Source: Chloranthus sessilifolius (Eukaryota; Streptophyta; Magnoliopsida; Chloranthales; Chloranthaceae). Taken from it: a stretch of DNA of 64,000 nt. Of the stretch, positions 21,324 to 32,090 are shown one piece after another. The DNA lies in the NCBI GenBank assembly GCA_021018995.1, contig CM037587.1, positions 66,421,604 through 66,485,603 of the forward strand, given 5' to 3'. Both the position numbers and the translations under genes were made by a program. Every line of letters starts with the position of its first letter. The first letter of the stretch is position 1. Under the pieces are notes generated by a model. It searched no databases. It had not been told where the DNA came from and worked only from the letters and a program-made list of their open reading frames with translations.

Positions 21324-24049
21324 CTAATCATCTGACTCCTCTGCAACCTCAAGTGGATCTTTGAGTCCTTTACCCTTTTCTATCTTCTGAGCAGCAGCAG
21401 TGGACTGAGACCTTGTGGAGGAAGGTTTTCTAGTCCTAGATGTGGTTGTCTTTGGAGGGGGTGGCTTTGGCTTGGAAGGGGGCTCCTTGAATTTGATGCC
21501 AGGCTTGACTTTGCTAGGCTCCTTTGGTTGAGGAGCTGTTTCCAAGGGAGGTGCATTAGGGTTTAATTCTTTGGAAATAGCCTCATCTAACTCCCTGTCA
21601 GTCTTTTCAGTTAAGTTCTTCTGCATGGCTGCAATAGTCAGCCCATACTCATGAGCTTTGTCCCGTGCTACTCTTAGCTGCGCCTGCAGGGCCTTTATCA
21701 CATCCTCCTGGCCCTCAGCTCTATTCTTCTCCTGATTATATTACACCATAATGTCCTGCCAACACTTCTTTATCTCTTTCTTCTTCAGCTTGTAAGTTAC
21801 TTGTAGAAATTTGATGTGGTCAATCAGAGGTTGCCTCATAGTGGTTCTCAGGTCAGCCATGCCTCTAAGTACATCTCTCTTAATATAGGCATTGGCTTGT
21901 ATGGCCTTGAGGAGAGTAAGGTAGGGAGGTGGGGGATTAAGGGAAGCAGGTAGGATGGACTGATCAGTAGGGGGAGTAGGGCCATCCAGCTGTGGAGGAG
22001 AAATGGATGATGGCATGGGTGGGGTAGAAGTAGAGGGAATGGGCTGGGGAAATGCAACCTCAAGGAGGTCGATTGGGTGGATGATGGTAAAGGTAGGGAG
22101 AGGAACTTCAGGGATAGGTTCAACCAATTGTAAGGGTTGTGGGGAAGTGGGGGTAGTGGGGATATGGATTGGTAAAGGGATATTTGGCTTTTGGGATGGT
22201 TGGGTTAAAATTTGCAAAGTGGAATTGATGGCTAGCACAGTGGAAGGAATGGAGGCTTGGTTTAGAAGTGTGTAGTTCATGACTTGAAGTGTGGCCTCAA
22301 TTGATGATTGGGTTTGATTGTTGGCCATCACTTGGGATTGAAGGGAAAGTAAAAGGTTGAGGATATGGGGTAAAGGGTCAGGTGTGACAGGGGCTGTGGG
22401 TTGGAATGGTGGAATAGGTTGGAAAGGGGGAGTGTGGGTATGGGTAAAAGGTGGGGTGGGTGAGGTGTGTAAATGGGTAGGCTGTGGAGAATCTGGTAGT
22501 GGGGTGTACTCATGCCCAATATTGTCCACAATGAACTTTATTAGGGATGAATAACCCTCACTAGAGATTTGGTCTTGGGTATGTGGAGGTGAGATGGGAA
22601 AAATGTGGTCAAAGTCAAAGAGAATGAATGGAGGGGAAGAAGTAGCTGGGCCAACTGGTGAAGCTGGTGCAGGGCTCAAAGGGGGAGTGGCTAATATGGA
22701 TGGGCTAGCTGGAATGGTGAGTGAAGGTAAGGTGGGGATTGGGTCAATGGTAAAAGGAATGGATAGAGGTGTTGATGTGGTGATGGTGGAAAAAGAGGCT
22801 GAGGTGCTGGGAGGTATCGAGGTAGGAATAGAAGGTAGGGAAACTGATATGGATGGTGTGATAGAAGGGATGGTGGTGGGGCTGGCCCTCTCAGAGCTGA
22901 CAAAGGATACAACTGGGACAAATGGGGGCACAAATGGAGGAGTAATAGATGTGGGCAAAGTCTCAAAGGGGATTGCCACATAAGTTTTAGGTGGAGGTAG
23001 TGACAGCTGTAGGGTGAGGCTCTGAGCTCACAGAAGCAAATGGGGCTGCATGTGGAGCTTCAACCTCAGTATCTTCACTGAACTTGTTTTTACTCTTGCT
23101 AATGAGGGTCCTACTGGCAGACCAGACCCTCTTTCTAAAATTTAGGGGTCACCTTTACCACTGGCTCATCTACTTTGAACACAAAATCCTTTCTTTTTAG
23201 TAAGGCAGTGATGAGCCTGCTGTAAAGGAGCCCAGGTAGGGTTTGCACTCTCCTGATTTTATCATGTACATCCACCATTGCATCAAAAATTAAATTTGCA
23301 GCATTCATAAACTGGCCCTCGGAGAAGAAATATAGGGCATCCATTATTAGCACTCTCCTCTCTTGTTGGTGCCCACTCACATAGATATTCTTCCTCAAAA
23401 TAGAGTAAAAGAAGAGCATGCTGGGGTGCAAATCTCTTCTCATTATTGAGTCCCCAGACCCCACAATGCCTTGAGTGAGGTGCCTGGCCATTGCTTTGAA
23501 AGGGACATTCTCAGGTGTAGCTAGGCCATAGACTGAATCAAAAATAGAAGGGACCCCCAATGCTATTCCAATATCTCTGTAGTCCACCACCATCTCCACA
23601 TAATCAATCAAAATTACAAGGCAGGGCTCAAGTGAATCTGGCTTGGTTTGTTTCCTAAGATTCTAATACCACAACTTAACCAGCCTTGGGTAAGATTTTT
23701 CATTCAGTGGGCTCAACATGGGTGGTAGGCCTGCCTTCACAAAATAATTCAAAGTATCCTGACACTCCTCTACCTTAGAGAAATAGGGGGTGTCAACAAT
23801 AGTCTCTGGGATAAGACCTAATGCATCCACAAATTCATTGGGTGTGGATCTGAGCAAAGGGAGTTCAGGCTCAGCCACAAGGCTATTCTCAGACTCAGGA
23901 AGAATGGTAGGCTCAACTACATGGATTTCTACCTCAGGGGCCTCCTCAACTATTTCTTCACTGGGTTGGGCCCTCTGTGATTTCTTGGCTTTCTTGGATT
24001 TCACAGTTTTCTCAGCTTGGTCCATGACCAATTTTCTCTTTGTAGGTGG
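21324..24049 (-). pseudogene. Element B 3' ORF, main part (third ORF, not envelope-like)
   Basis: Minus-strand frames from 24031 downward give, in order: a Lys-rich start (KSKKAKKSQRAQPSEEIVEE), a conserved core (about 23611-23135) with IVGSGDSIMRRDL and VSGHQQERRVLIMDALYFFS, then a very long Pro/Ser/Thr-rich linker (22979-21741), then a helical segment (LQAQLRVARDKAHEYGLTIA) and a Pro/Lys-rich tail ending EVAEESDD. The core is shared with the C and D third ORFs and resembles the 'putative plant transposon protein' domain (PF20167). No signal peptide or membrane segment is visible. Element C interrupts the ORF near its start. Broken, with several breaks. Confidence 0.7.
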
Positions 24050-24054
24050 GGTCT

Positions 24055-25911
24055 TGTTGAGAACTGGAAAATATCATTTTCCACCCCTTACCCTGGGTCT
24101 TGATGGACCTTTGAGAGAACTAAATAAGTGTTTTAAGTGCTTATTTCACAGCTAACAATAAAGGCAGGCTTAACCCTGAAAGCAGCCTAAAAGTGCCAAA
24201 AAGATGAGAACTCCGGTGAAACTAATGGAAGAAAGAGAAGGGACAAACTCACTGGCTGGCAAGATGTATAAACCAAAGAGGACAAAGGCCTAATCTCAAC
24301 CTGGAAGGAGGATTGGAAGCTATTCGAACAGTAGAAGGCAGTACAAATTACTTTTGGAAAAGAACCTGAACTTTTCGAAAAGAACCTGAAATCTCCAAAA
24401 AGTATTAAAAGCTCCAGGTTTAGTTTTTGAAGAGAATCTGAACTCTTCGAAAGGATTTATGAACTTTTCGAAAAGAAGAGAACCCCTTAACGACACCGGA
24501 CACTGCATTTAAAAGAGCTTCAGAAGCCACAGAACTTTGCGAAAAGTTCTCCAGACTATGCGAAATGGTATTATGAAGATTCCCAGCATTTCCAAGGGTA
24601 ATTCAGTAATCTCTACACGTGCCCCAATGCATTTAAAAACCGAGGGACATTTCAGAAGATTCTGAGCACGAAACAAAGGCATATTCCACCCCATGTGAAC
24701 ACCCGAAAATGAGATTACTTGGCGGGAACTTCTAGAAGCTTTAACTGATTTTTGAATTACATAACAGAATTGATGCTTCACACCGATTGGAATGAACCAG
24801 ATCAAGCAGTTCTGATTGGCCAAAATAGATCTGGATCCTTGCGCTCGACTCCTATTGGTGGATACAGATCCAACCAATTTTGATTGGTTGATACACATCT
24901 GAGCTAGACTTTGGGAAAACTATAAATAGATAAACCATTTGCCCAATTTGGGTATCCAGATTTTGAGTTTCATTTCTATTCCCCCATTTTCATTTGGATA
25001 AGCATGCGAAACTCGTAATAGCCTAGCTTTTATTTGTAATTGAGAGCTATGAGATAATTCTATAATTCAAGAGAGAATTGTGTTCAAGACTACAAATCTG
25101 AGAGCTGTTAAGCTGAGCTCTGTAATTGTAATGGTGAATTTGAAAAGGTTGCTGTGAACCGTATGTTCTTAATTGGATTCGTGTTAAGGGCCCTGTGATC
25201 TCCTGATTGCACTAGACTCCTTTAGATTTACTATTTTTCCAGCAATTTCCCTTAATTCATTACTCCTGTGAAAATTAGCGTCTGTAACCTAACTTTTTCA
25301 CAGCCTTTGTAGTGATATTCTCGTTCTGAATTGAGGGTCAAGATTAAAGACTATTGGATGGTCTGTGTCCATTAAAGTGGACAGACCATAGCCATAAGCT
25401 TAACTCTAATCCTTGACTTAGATTACTTTCTCTTACATCTGTGCTTGTAGCCAGATGAAGATTGGATCATATCTCATTTGATCTACATTTAGTCTCATTT
25501 TGCACCAAGTACTAAATCAAAGTTAGATATTATTTCTCCATTCTTATTAATTTATATCAAATCTGCCCAACTCGGATCTGGATCATTTAGTTTAATTTTT
25601 ACTTTTATCATGTAGTTAATGTGACAAATTCAACCTCGCATCTTATGTGCTTTATAGATAGGATCAGAGGTCAGATCTGGTAGCTCAGATCTGAAGGTTT
25701 ATCTTACATTTTAAATCAATTCCCTGTGGACGATCTTTTACTCACTTACATTTAAAACTTGCTACAATTGGCCCTGATCTTGCAGGCTAATTAAGTTCTC
25801 TCTGTGCTGATATTTTCTTATTCTTTTTGATTTTCCAAATTTAGTACAATTCATCATCTGTAAGTCTATTTTCAAAACACAAATAAATCATGCACATTTA
25901 GAACAGCAACA
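24055..25911 (+). repeat. Element C 5' LTR
   Basis: TGTTGAGAACTGG...AGAACAGCAACA. It holds a TTTTCGAAAA-type array (about 24340-24790), a TATA box TATAAATAGA (24921-24930), one stem-loop module (25350-25395, arms GGTCTGtgTCCA and TGGACAGACC) and the conserved U5 block (25720-25786). Confidence 0.95.
24340..24790. repeat. TTTTCGAAAA palindrome array in C 5' LTR
   Basis: About eight variants of CTTTTCGAAAAG, TTCGAAAGG and TGCGAAAAG lie upstream of the TATA box. The 3' LTR has the matching array at 48548-48795. Confidence 0.75.
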
Positions 25912-25917
25912 AGTTTT

Positions 25918-25935
25918 TGGCGCCGCTGCCGGGGA
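25918..25935 (+). other. Element C primer binding site (tRNA-Asp type)
   Basis: TGGCGCCGCTGCCGGGGA, six bases after the LTR end, matches the primer site of Athila elements. Confidence 0.9.
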
Positions 25936-26102
25936 ATTTATTTTGAAATTGGTAGACCTAAGTTTTTTTTTTTTACATTAGTGCTAACTGTTCTATTATT
26001 TAAATCTGTGCAGTTATCCTATACATTGTGAGCGTGGAATCTACTTTGAAAGGAATACTGAAGGTTTGCTGTGCATAAGTTGATTCTCTGTTTCTGTGTT
26101 GT

Positions 26103-27167
26103 ATGTTTGGTAGGACTCTCAATCCTGAGATTGTTCCCCTGAATTTAGAAGTTGAAAGGATATTAAGAACCAGACAAACATCACAGAATTTTGCTGAAAC
26201 TGCTACTATGGGTGAAGAACCTAGACTTTTAAGGGATTACTTTGCACCTGGTACATATAATTCTCCATTTTACATTCAATTTCCTACTGTTGAAGGAAAT
26301 TATGAGATCAAATCACCAACTATCCAGATACTTCCTTCCTTTCATGGTTTGAGTAAGGAAGATCCATACAAGCATGTGAATGAATTTTTGTCCCTTTGTA
26401 CAACATTCAACATAGCTAGACTGGGTCCAGAGGCAACCAAGCTTAGGCTCTTTCCTTTTTCATTAAAGGACAAAGCTAGAGCATGGCTGTCCATGTTGCC
26501 ACCAAACAGCATCACTTCTTGGAATGATTTGCAATGCCAGTTTTTAGCCAAATACTTTCCTATGTCTAAGACCAGCCAGTTGAGACAAAATATTGTTTCC
26601 TTCTCACAACAATCAACTGAAACTTTTCATGAAGCATGGGAAAGGTTTAAAGAACTTTTAAGGAAATGTCCTCATCATCAAATTCCCAGATGGCAGCTTG
26701 TTCAAAGTTTCTATCAGGGAATTGATCAAAAGGGCAAGAATATGGTAGATGCTTCTTGTGGAGGCACCTATTTGCAAAAAATAGTTGAGGAGGTCTGGGA
26801 TCTATTTGAAGTGATTAATGAAAATTCAACTCAACAGGAATCTTTGTCGAGAGACATTGAGATTCCTGCTCGGTTGAACAATCAGCAAACCACCAAGGGA
26901 AAGATTTATGAGGTGAATGAATTGGAAAGGAAAATGGATAATTTGACCACTAAGTTTGATAGATTGATGGATTCATTTAAAAATCCAATGGTTGCAAGAA
27001 TAGAGGAGGCATGCCTGATATGCCAATCCCCTACTCATTCACTTGATCAATGTCCAGCTGCACCACAGTTACCAGATTTAGTGGTGGAGCAAGCTCATGC
27101 TGCCCAATCATTTGGACAGATGCAGTCAAATGAATATGCATGGAGAGGGCACCCCAATTTAAGGTAG
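26103..27167 (+). CDS. Element C gag
   Basis: A 354-residue open frame. It starts with FGRTLNPEIVPLNLEVERIL; the core blocks are FYIQFPTVEGNYEIKSPTIQ, LPSFHGLSKEDPYKHVNEFL, LRLFPFSLKDKARAWLSMLP, QCQFLAKYFPMSKTSQLRQN and ETFHEAWERFKELLRKCPHH. Then VQSFYQGIDQ and MVDASCGGTYLQK follow, and a CLICQSPTHSLDQC zinc-knuckle-like block near residue 310. This is a typical Athila gag (retrotransposon gag fold plus nucleic-acid-binding tail). Similar sequence continues past 27167 to 27573 (GQLSNTLAKREEGRLPSQPL and a basic stretch), where element D enters. The start codon is chosen by homology with B and E. Confidence 0.9.
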   Translation: MFGRTLNPEIVPLNLEVERILRTRQTSQNFAETATMGEEPRLLRDYFAPGTYNSPFYIQFPTVEGNYEIKSPTIQILPSFHGLSKEDPYKHVNEFLSLCTTFNIARLGPEATKLRLFPFSLKDKARAWLSMLPPNSITSWNDLQCQFLAKYFPMSKTSQLRQNIVSFSQQSTETFHEAWERFKELLRKCPHHQIPRWQLVQSFYQGIDQKGKNMVDASCGGTYLQKIVEEVWDLFEVINENSTQQESLSRDIEIPARLNNQQTTKGKIYEVNELERKMDNLTTKFDRLMDSFKNPMVARIEEACLICQSPTHSLDQCPAAPQLPDLVVEQAHAAQSFGQMQSNEYAWRGHPNLR

Positions 27168-27578
27168 AGCCAGGGCAATTATCAATCACAACAGCAGTAG
27201 CAACCAAAGAACCAATTACCTTTCAAAACTGCTCAGCCTTATCAGCAGAATTTTTATATCAAGCCAAATTTTCAGCAGCCCATTCCACAACAACCTGTAC
27301 AACAATCTGCTCCAGTTCAAACCCCTTCTAGATCCCCTTCTTTTGAAGATCAAGTTCTAAATTCACTCCAAAATTTAGGGTCTTTAACTCAGACTGTAAA
27401 CTTTCACAGTTAGAGCATAAAGAAGATTGAAGAAACATTGGGTCAACTTTCAAATACTTTGGCCAAAAGAGAGGAAGGCAGGTTACCCAGCCAACCTTTG
27501 AACAATCCTAAAGGACAGTTCATGGTTGAAGAGGCTTCTGTTTCACATGAAGAAGTAAAAGCTATCACTACTTTGAGA

Positions 27579-29732
27579 TGTGACAGCCCGAATTTTGGCA
27601 CCCCAAAATTCATGCCATCAGCATGACCCTCTAGGCCGTGCCCTGGGTTCTTTACGATACATTGGTATATACAAGCCAAAACTGTAATTAGGGCGCACGT
27701 AGCTACTCTAAACAAGTTCTCATATATAAAAAAAAATCATGGTATTGAAAAGCAGTCCTTGTCCCATGCCAATTCATGGGCATAAGAACTTACCCAAACC
27801 ATTGGTGATAACTGTTCATCCTAGACGTTTTATCAAAAGAAACGGTATTTAAATACATTCGAATAAAGAGGCTTGACATACCAAGCCGTACCTAATACTC
27901 TCAACTCACTCTCAAAGTATGCAGTGGGTTTCCTAGAAGAATTCCTCAGGAGGAGGTTCTGACTCTTCTGTGGGCACGAAATCCGAATCCCCTAGATCTG
28001 CGTCTCTAAAAGTCTCTGTTGCCGCTAGTCCTGGACCTGCGACGTATAGTCTAAGGGGAGTGAGCTACATCCTAGCTCCGTAGGGAAACAAAAAGAACAT
28101 ATAGATTAACCTTCACACATATGTCAGCAGTTTTAAAAGCATAAATTATCGAGTAACATTTATGGAAAATAGTTGAATAACTGGAATAAAAATAATGATT
28201 TCGACTGTCACTTTGCATGGTTTTGTTTAATCTCCTTGCTGGTTTAGTTGTGAATTTGGCCCAAATCTCTTAAATCTTAACTTAAGTAGTCCCTGAGCAA
28301 TATAGCATCGAGCCCCGATGGAATACCCGCCATCGTCGTCTAACTAGACAGTTGTTATATGTATTCCCTGGGATTACTGCCCAAGCCCCTTTCTCATAGG
28401 TGGCGGGGTCTATTCTTAAATCTACATCCCTGGGATGTGCTATAAATGTACGGATTGGCCGCCGTATCGGTCACGGATATCCTGCCGTGTCAGTTGTGGG
28501 TATCCCGCCACGTCGGTGGGGTATTCTAATCAAACCTTAAATAATAAAAATATCGAATGTGCTCTACATATAGTTATTCACCGTGATTATGCTAATTATA
28601 TTACATCAGGCCTCATCACATTACTTCCGTTTCACTGTTAGTTTTCATCTGCATCCCTGGGATGCCCCTGATTCCATTGCATCCTTCAGATGTTTACTTT
28701 ATAATTTTTCGTCCCCTGGGGACCTCAAGACTATCACGTTTGAAACTCACCCACACACCCTTTTTCATAATGATCATGCAGTACTTGACTATTTAATTGA
28801 ATTACACTACACATATGAATTGGTGAAATAATGAACATGTTTCAAGAATATTCCCTACCTCAACACAATCCAACGCGTTCCTTTCTCGCAGAAACTTATG
28901 CGCAACAACCCACGTTGAACCTACATTGTATGAGACACAGTTTTACTCAGAAGGTCCTTAGACCCCTTGAAAACACAGTCCTCATGAACCATACCCAAAA
29001 GAATTTAGAGAGCTGGAAGGAAGTCCTCGCGTGAGCGGTTATGTAGCCTCGCGCGAGCGAGCTCCTGACCTCACTCGAGCGGCCACTATTCATCGCTCGA
29101 GTGATTATTATTCATCGCTCGAGCAAGCACTATTCATCGCTCGAGCGAGCACTATTCATCGCTCGAGCGATTATTATTTGAGATATCTGGGATTTTAAGA
29201 GATGCCTCGCTCGAGCGAACCATTTTTTACCGCTCGAGCGAGCCACGAAACGGTGTATGTTCTCCATTCATTCGGAGATTATCCTCTTCCTCATGAGAAG
29301 ATTAATAGTGTCTAAGATCATTCGACCCCTAGTTTAAACTCTACTAAAAATATTTGAAAACATTTAAATCATACCTTACTCGATGGTCCCCCTATTATTT
29401 GATCCAACTTCTTTCAATCGTGAGGCCCTTCAAGGTCCTCTATGGAAAGACTAAGAACCTCACCTCTTTTGTAAACCTTTTCCTCTAAACTCGCTCCTTT
29501 TTCTCTCTATTTGTCCTTCTTTCTATCTAGGTTGATTTAGATTACGTAGGAGAGACTCTCCTCCCCACTTTCACTTATATAGTGAAAGCTACAAAATATC
29601 ACATATACACAGAAAGTGTGTATACGTAGTTTTAATTTGGTTTCCTTGTGAGACACTAATACTTGTGTATGAAGTGTGGTATTTTGCATGGTATGTGATG
29701 TGTATGGTTTTCAAAAATCTGGGGTTATGACA
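27579..29732 (-). repeat. Element D 3' LTR
   Basis: TGTGACAGCCC...GGGGTTATGACA on the + strand. The palindrome array is at 29028-29250. A likely TATA box (TATATAAG on the minus strand) is at 29574-29583. It is about 44 bp longer than its partner because of extra palindrome units. Confidence 0.95.
29028..29250. repeat. CGCTCGAGCGA palindrome array in D 3' LTR
   Basis: Nine copies of CGCTCGAGCGA and near variants. Four of them sit in direct repeats of about 25 bp with the spacer CACTATTCAT or TTATTATTCAT. XhoI-like CTCGAG is the centre of the palindrome. Confidence 0.9.
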
Positions 29733-29750
29733 TTCACTCCACCTTAAAAA
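29733..29750 (-). other. Element D polypurine tract
   Basis: On the minus strand TTTTTAAGGTGGAGTGAA directly precedes the LTR start TGTCATAA. Confidence 0.75.
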
Positions 29751-30248
29751 TTTTCGTCCTCGAAAATTGACGACCCACTAGAAAACAAAGAACATTATAT
29801 CCAACACAAAAGAATTCATTCGTAACAACACACTCGACAAATCAAAATCGGATCATGCAGCATATGGTTCAAAGACCCCAGATCATACCTGCATGGGGAA
29901 TTTTCTTTAATCTATACAAAATGAGAACACTCATATCGATCATCTTAATTATTTTAAAACTCTCTTAACGGTTATTTTCACAAGCAGAAGGGCACTATTC
30001 TACTCCAATTTATGCGAACCTGTACCAGGATTCAGTTACTATTATACAATCAAATATGTACACATTGTACCAATTAGACTCATTAAAATTTAAATTTATG
30101 CTTATCCACATTAAGTCACTCTTCATACCGGTCCAGGCATTGTCACGATTTTTTTTTTTCTTAACAAAATTTGTCACCAAAAAAATTTATAATGATTACA
30201 TTGAAGATCACAAAACACAAAACAACAACCAATAAGAAAGAGGAGGAC

Positions 30249-31531
30249 CTAGTCGTCACTCTGCTCATACTCTTCATCATCCTCCTCATCCTCCTCATCA
30301 TCGTCATCGTCCTCATCATCCACATCCTCGACAACCACCCTGGCGGCAGTGGCACCCACCGTAGTGCTCCTCGTAGCAGGGCCCGAGCTAGATGTTCCAA
30401 AAATAGCACCCCTCATGGCACTAACGCGCTCCTTGTATGACTGCGGATACACATGGCCCATGAGGTCTATGAGTAGCGCCTCCTGGAACCTCTGATGCAG
30501 CCTGATCTCCCGCTCCTACTGGAGGATCTCTTGCATCATGTTGGCGTCGGTGGTAGGTAGGGGCTGTGAAGATGAAGTAGAGGGAGCAGTAGGTGTCGCC
30601 GGTGTTTGTTGTGTGGCTTGTCGGGAAATTTGGCGATCTCTCTTCTTGTTGATACTAGTTTGGAGGCTCTTTAAATTTCGACTTAAATCTTGGGCGAGGT
30701 ATGGGATGATGTTGTCGGTGAGCGCGATTTCATTTGTTTTGATTTGAAACCCCTCCTTCCCATGTCGTGATTCAAGGAGTCGGGAGATCAAACGTGCATA
30801 GGGTAAACGGTTTATCGGTGGGGGAATAGCACCCCTTAGGTTTCTTTTGTGGGCATGCGCCATGCCCTTGATGACCACCATCGGAGCGCTAAACCACCTA
30901 TTGTGGAAAGCGGAGTGTAGAGCCCGCAAAATCATCTCTCGACGCTCTTGGTCATGACCGGTCGGGTGTAGATTCTTCTTAAAAATAATATCTAGCAACC
31001 GCATGCGTGGCGGTAATTGTGAGCGGGTGATTGATTGCCCTGATGCGGTGGCGCCGCCGGTAATGTCGGCGATAATGGTAGGGAAACCTACGTTCCTTGA
31101 AAAAGGTGGTAGAGAAAGGGGGTTTGGTGTGTAGGTGTTGGGGTAATGCATGACGGAGGAGACATCGACACTGCCGAAAATCAGTTCCTTGCCGTCAATG
31201 GTGACGAGGATAGAGTCCTCAGTCGGATAGGTCTTTAGTGTTTGATAAAACAATTTGACGAGCCTCGGATACTACCGATCTCCAAAAGGGTTCAACAGTG
31301 GTCGTAAGACGTTGTTTGTAAGAAAATCCGAGGTCTATGGGTGGACGTCGGATCCCCAAAACAGGAGGGATGGATCTCCCATTCATTTTCAAAAACTTTC
31401 GATCCCCACCATTCAGTTAATTGTATTGGGGTAGGAGGTGTGGATGGTGTCTGTGGCGCTTGATTGCACGAGGATGGCGATTGGATCGCCGTCCGTTTCC
31501 TAGGTTGGGTGCTAGGGCCTTGGGATGTCAT
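30249..31531 (-). pseudogene. Element D extra 3' ORF (shared core with the Athila third ORF)
   Basis: Minus-strand frames starting at 31531 (MTSQGPSTQPRKRTAIQS) are Pro/Ser-rich at first. The core (31253-30516) has MRLLDIIFKKNLHPTGHDQE followed by RREMILRALHSAFHNRWFSA and LPYARLISRLLE. This aligns with the cores of the B and C third ORFs (GH.QERR..I..AL..F...F.A, then Y/F.RLI). A basic stretch (NKKRDRQISRQA) and a strongly acidic tail (DDEDDDDDEEDEEDDEE, about 30250-30330) follow. No signal peptide or membrane segment is visible. It is unusual to find this ORF in a chromovirus. Function unknown; a nuclear role is inference. Contains breaks. Confidence 0.65.
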
Positions 31532-31726
31532 TCAGATAAAAGAAAATTTTCTAATTGAAAGAAAATAGAAAATTGTGAAGATTTCACCTTTTTGAAAGTT
31601 TTCAACGGATCGGATCGTTCGAAACCGACTTGAATCGGAAAAAAAAACTTGGAGGCAGAAGTAAAAGCCCTAACCCTCGCTCGGCTGGCTCTCGCGTGAA
31701 GATGAAATACGAAATAGAAGTTCGCT

Positions 31727-31881
31727 CCTATTTATATTCTGACCTCGCTCGAGCGGTTATAATTTCTCGCTCGAGCGGTCAAAATGCCTCGCTCGAGTGA
31801 GCAATAGCTATCGCTCAAGCGAGAGGAATTGTGATTTTATGTGGTTCGCTCGAGTGAACATAAGTGGTCGCTCGAGCGAGA
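31727..31881 (-). promoter_or_regulatory. Element D internal palindrome array plus TATA box before the 3' ORF
   Basis: Six copies of CGCTCGAGCGR or one- to two-base variants lie at 31745-31881, the same motif as the D LTR array. On the minus strand they are followed at once by TATAAATAGG (31727-31736) and about 200 nt later by the 3' ORF start (31531). The layout is that of an upstream element array plus core promoter. Transcription from here is inferred, not shown. Confidence 0.65.
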
Positions 31882-31940
31882 CCAGAAACATTTTTCTGGT
31901 ACCCTTTTGCTTGTTTTCGGTTTCTAATCTCATTACTAGT

Positions 31941-31960
31941 TATATATATATATATATATA
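31941..31960. repeat. (TA)10 microsatellite
   Basis: An uninterrupted TA run between the D palindrome array and the chromodomain end. Confidence 0.9.
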
Positions 31961-32090
31961 AAGTTCAACGAAAAGTTGGTTCTATCATTGCTTGGAGTCA
32001 ATATATTAAAAAAAAAAATTTCAATCTTTCGAAAAATATATAGACTTCATACTACCCGTAATCACATATTCTCAATTTGAATAAAACTAT

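Noticed and set aside
21741-22979. A 412-residue Pro/Ser/Thr-rich frame as a host extensin or cell-wall protein
   Set aside because: No signal peptide and no SPPPP pattern; it lies in line with the B third ORF, where C has a similar linker.
22003-22983. Several + frames rich in Gly, Val and Trp
   Set aside because: They are shadows of the Pro/Ser/Thr-rich linker of the B third ORF on the minus strand.
28435-29034. Small open frames in the D LTRs (also 38015-38832)
   Set aside because: They occur in both LTR copies and match no known protein; best explained as chance frames in repeat DNA.
29028-29250. CRISPR-like spaced repeats
   Set aside because: Units are 11-12-bp palindromes with near-identical spacers inside a plant LTR; no cas genes and a eukaryotic setting.
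30171-30440. Open frame on the + strand over the acidic-tail region of D
   Set aside because: It is the mirror of the Asp/Glu-codon repeat on the minus strand and low in complexity.
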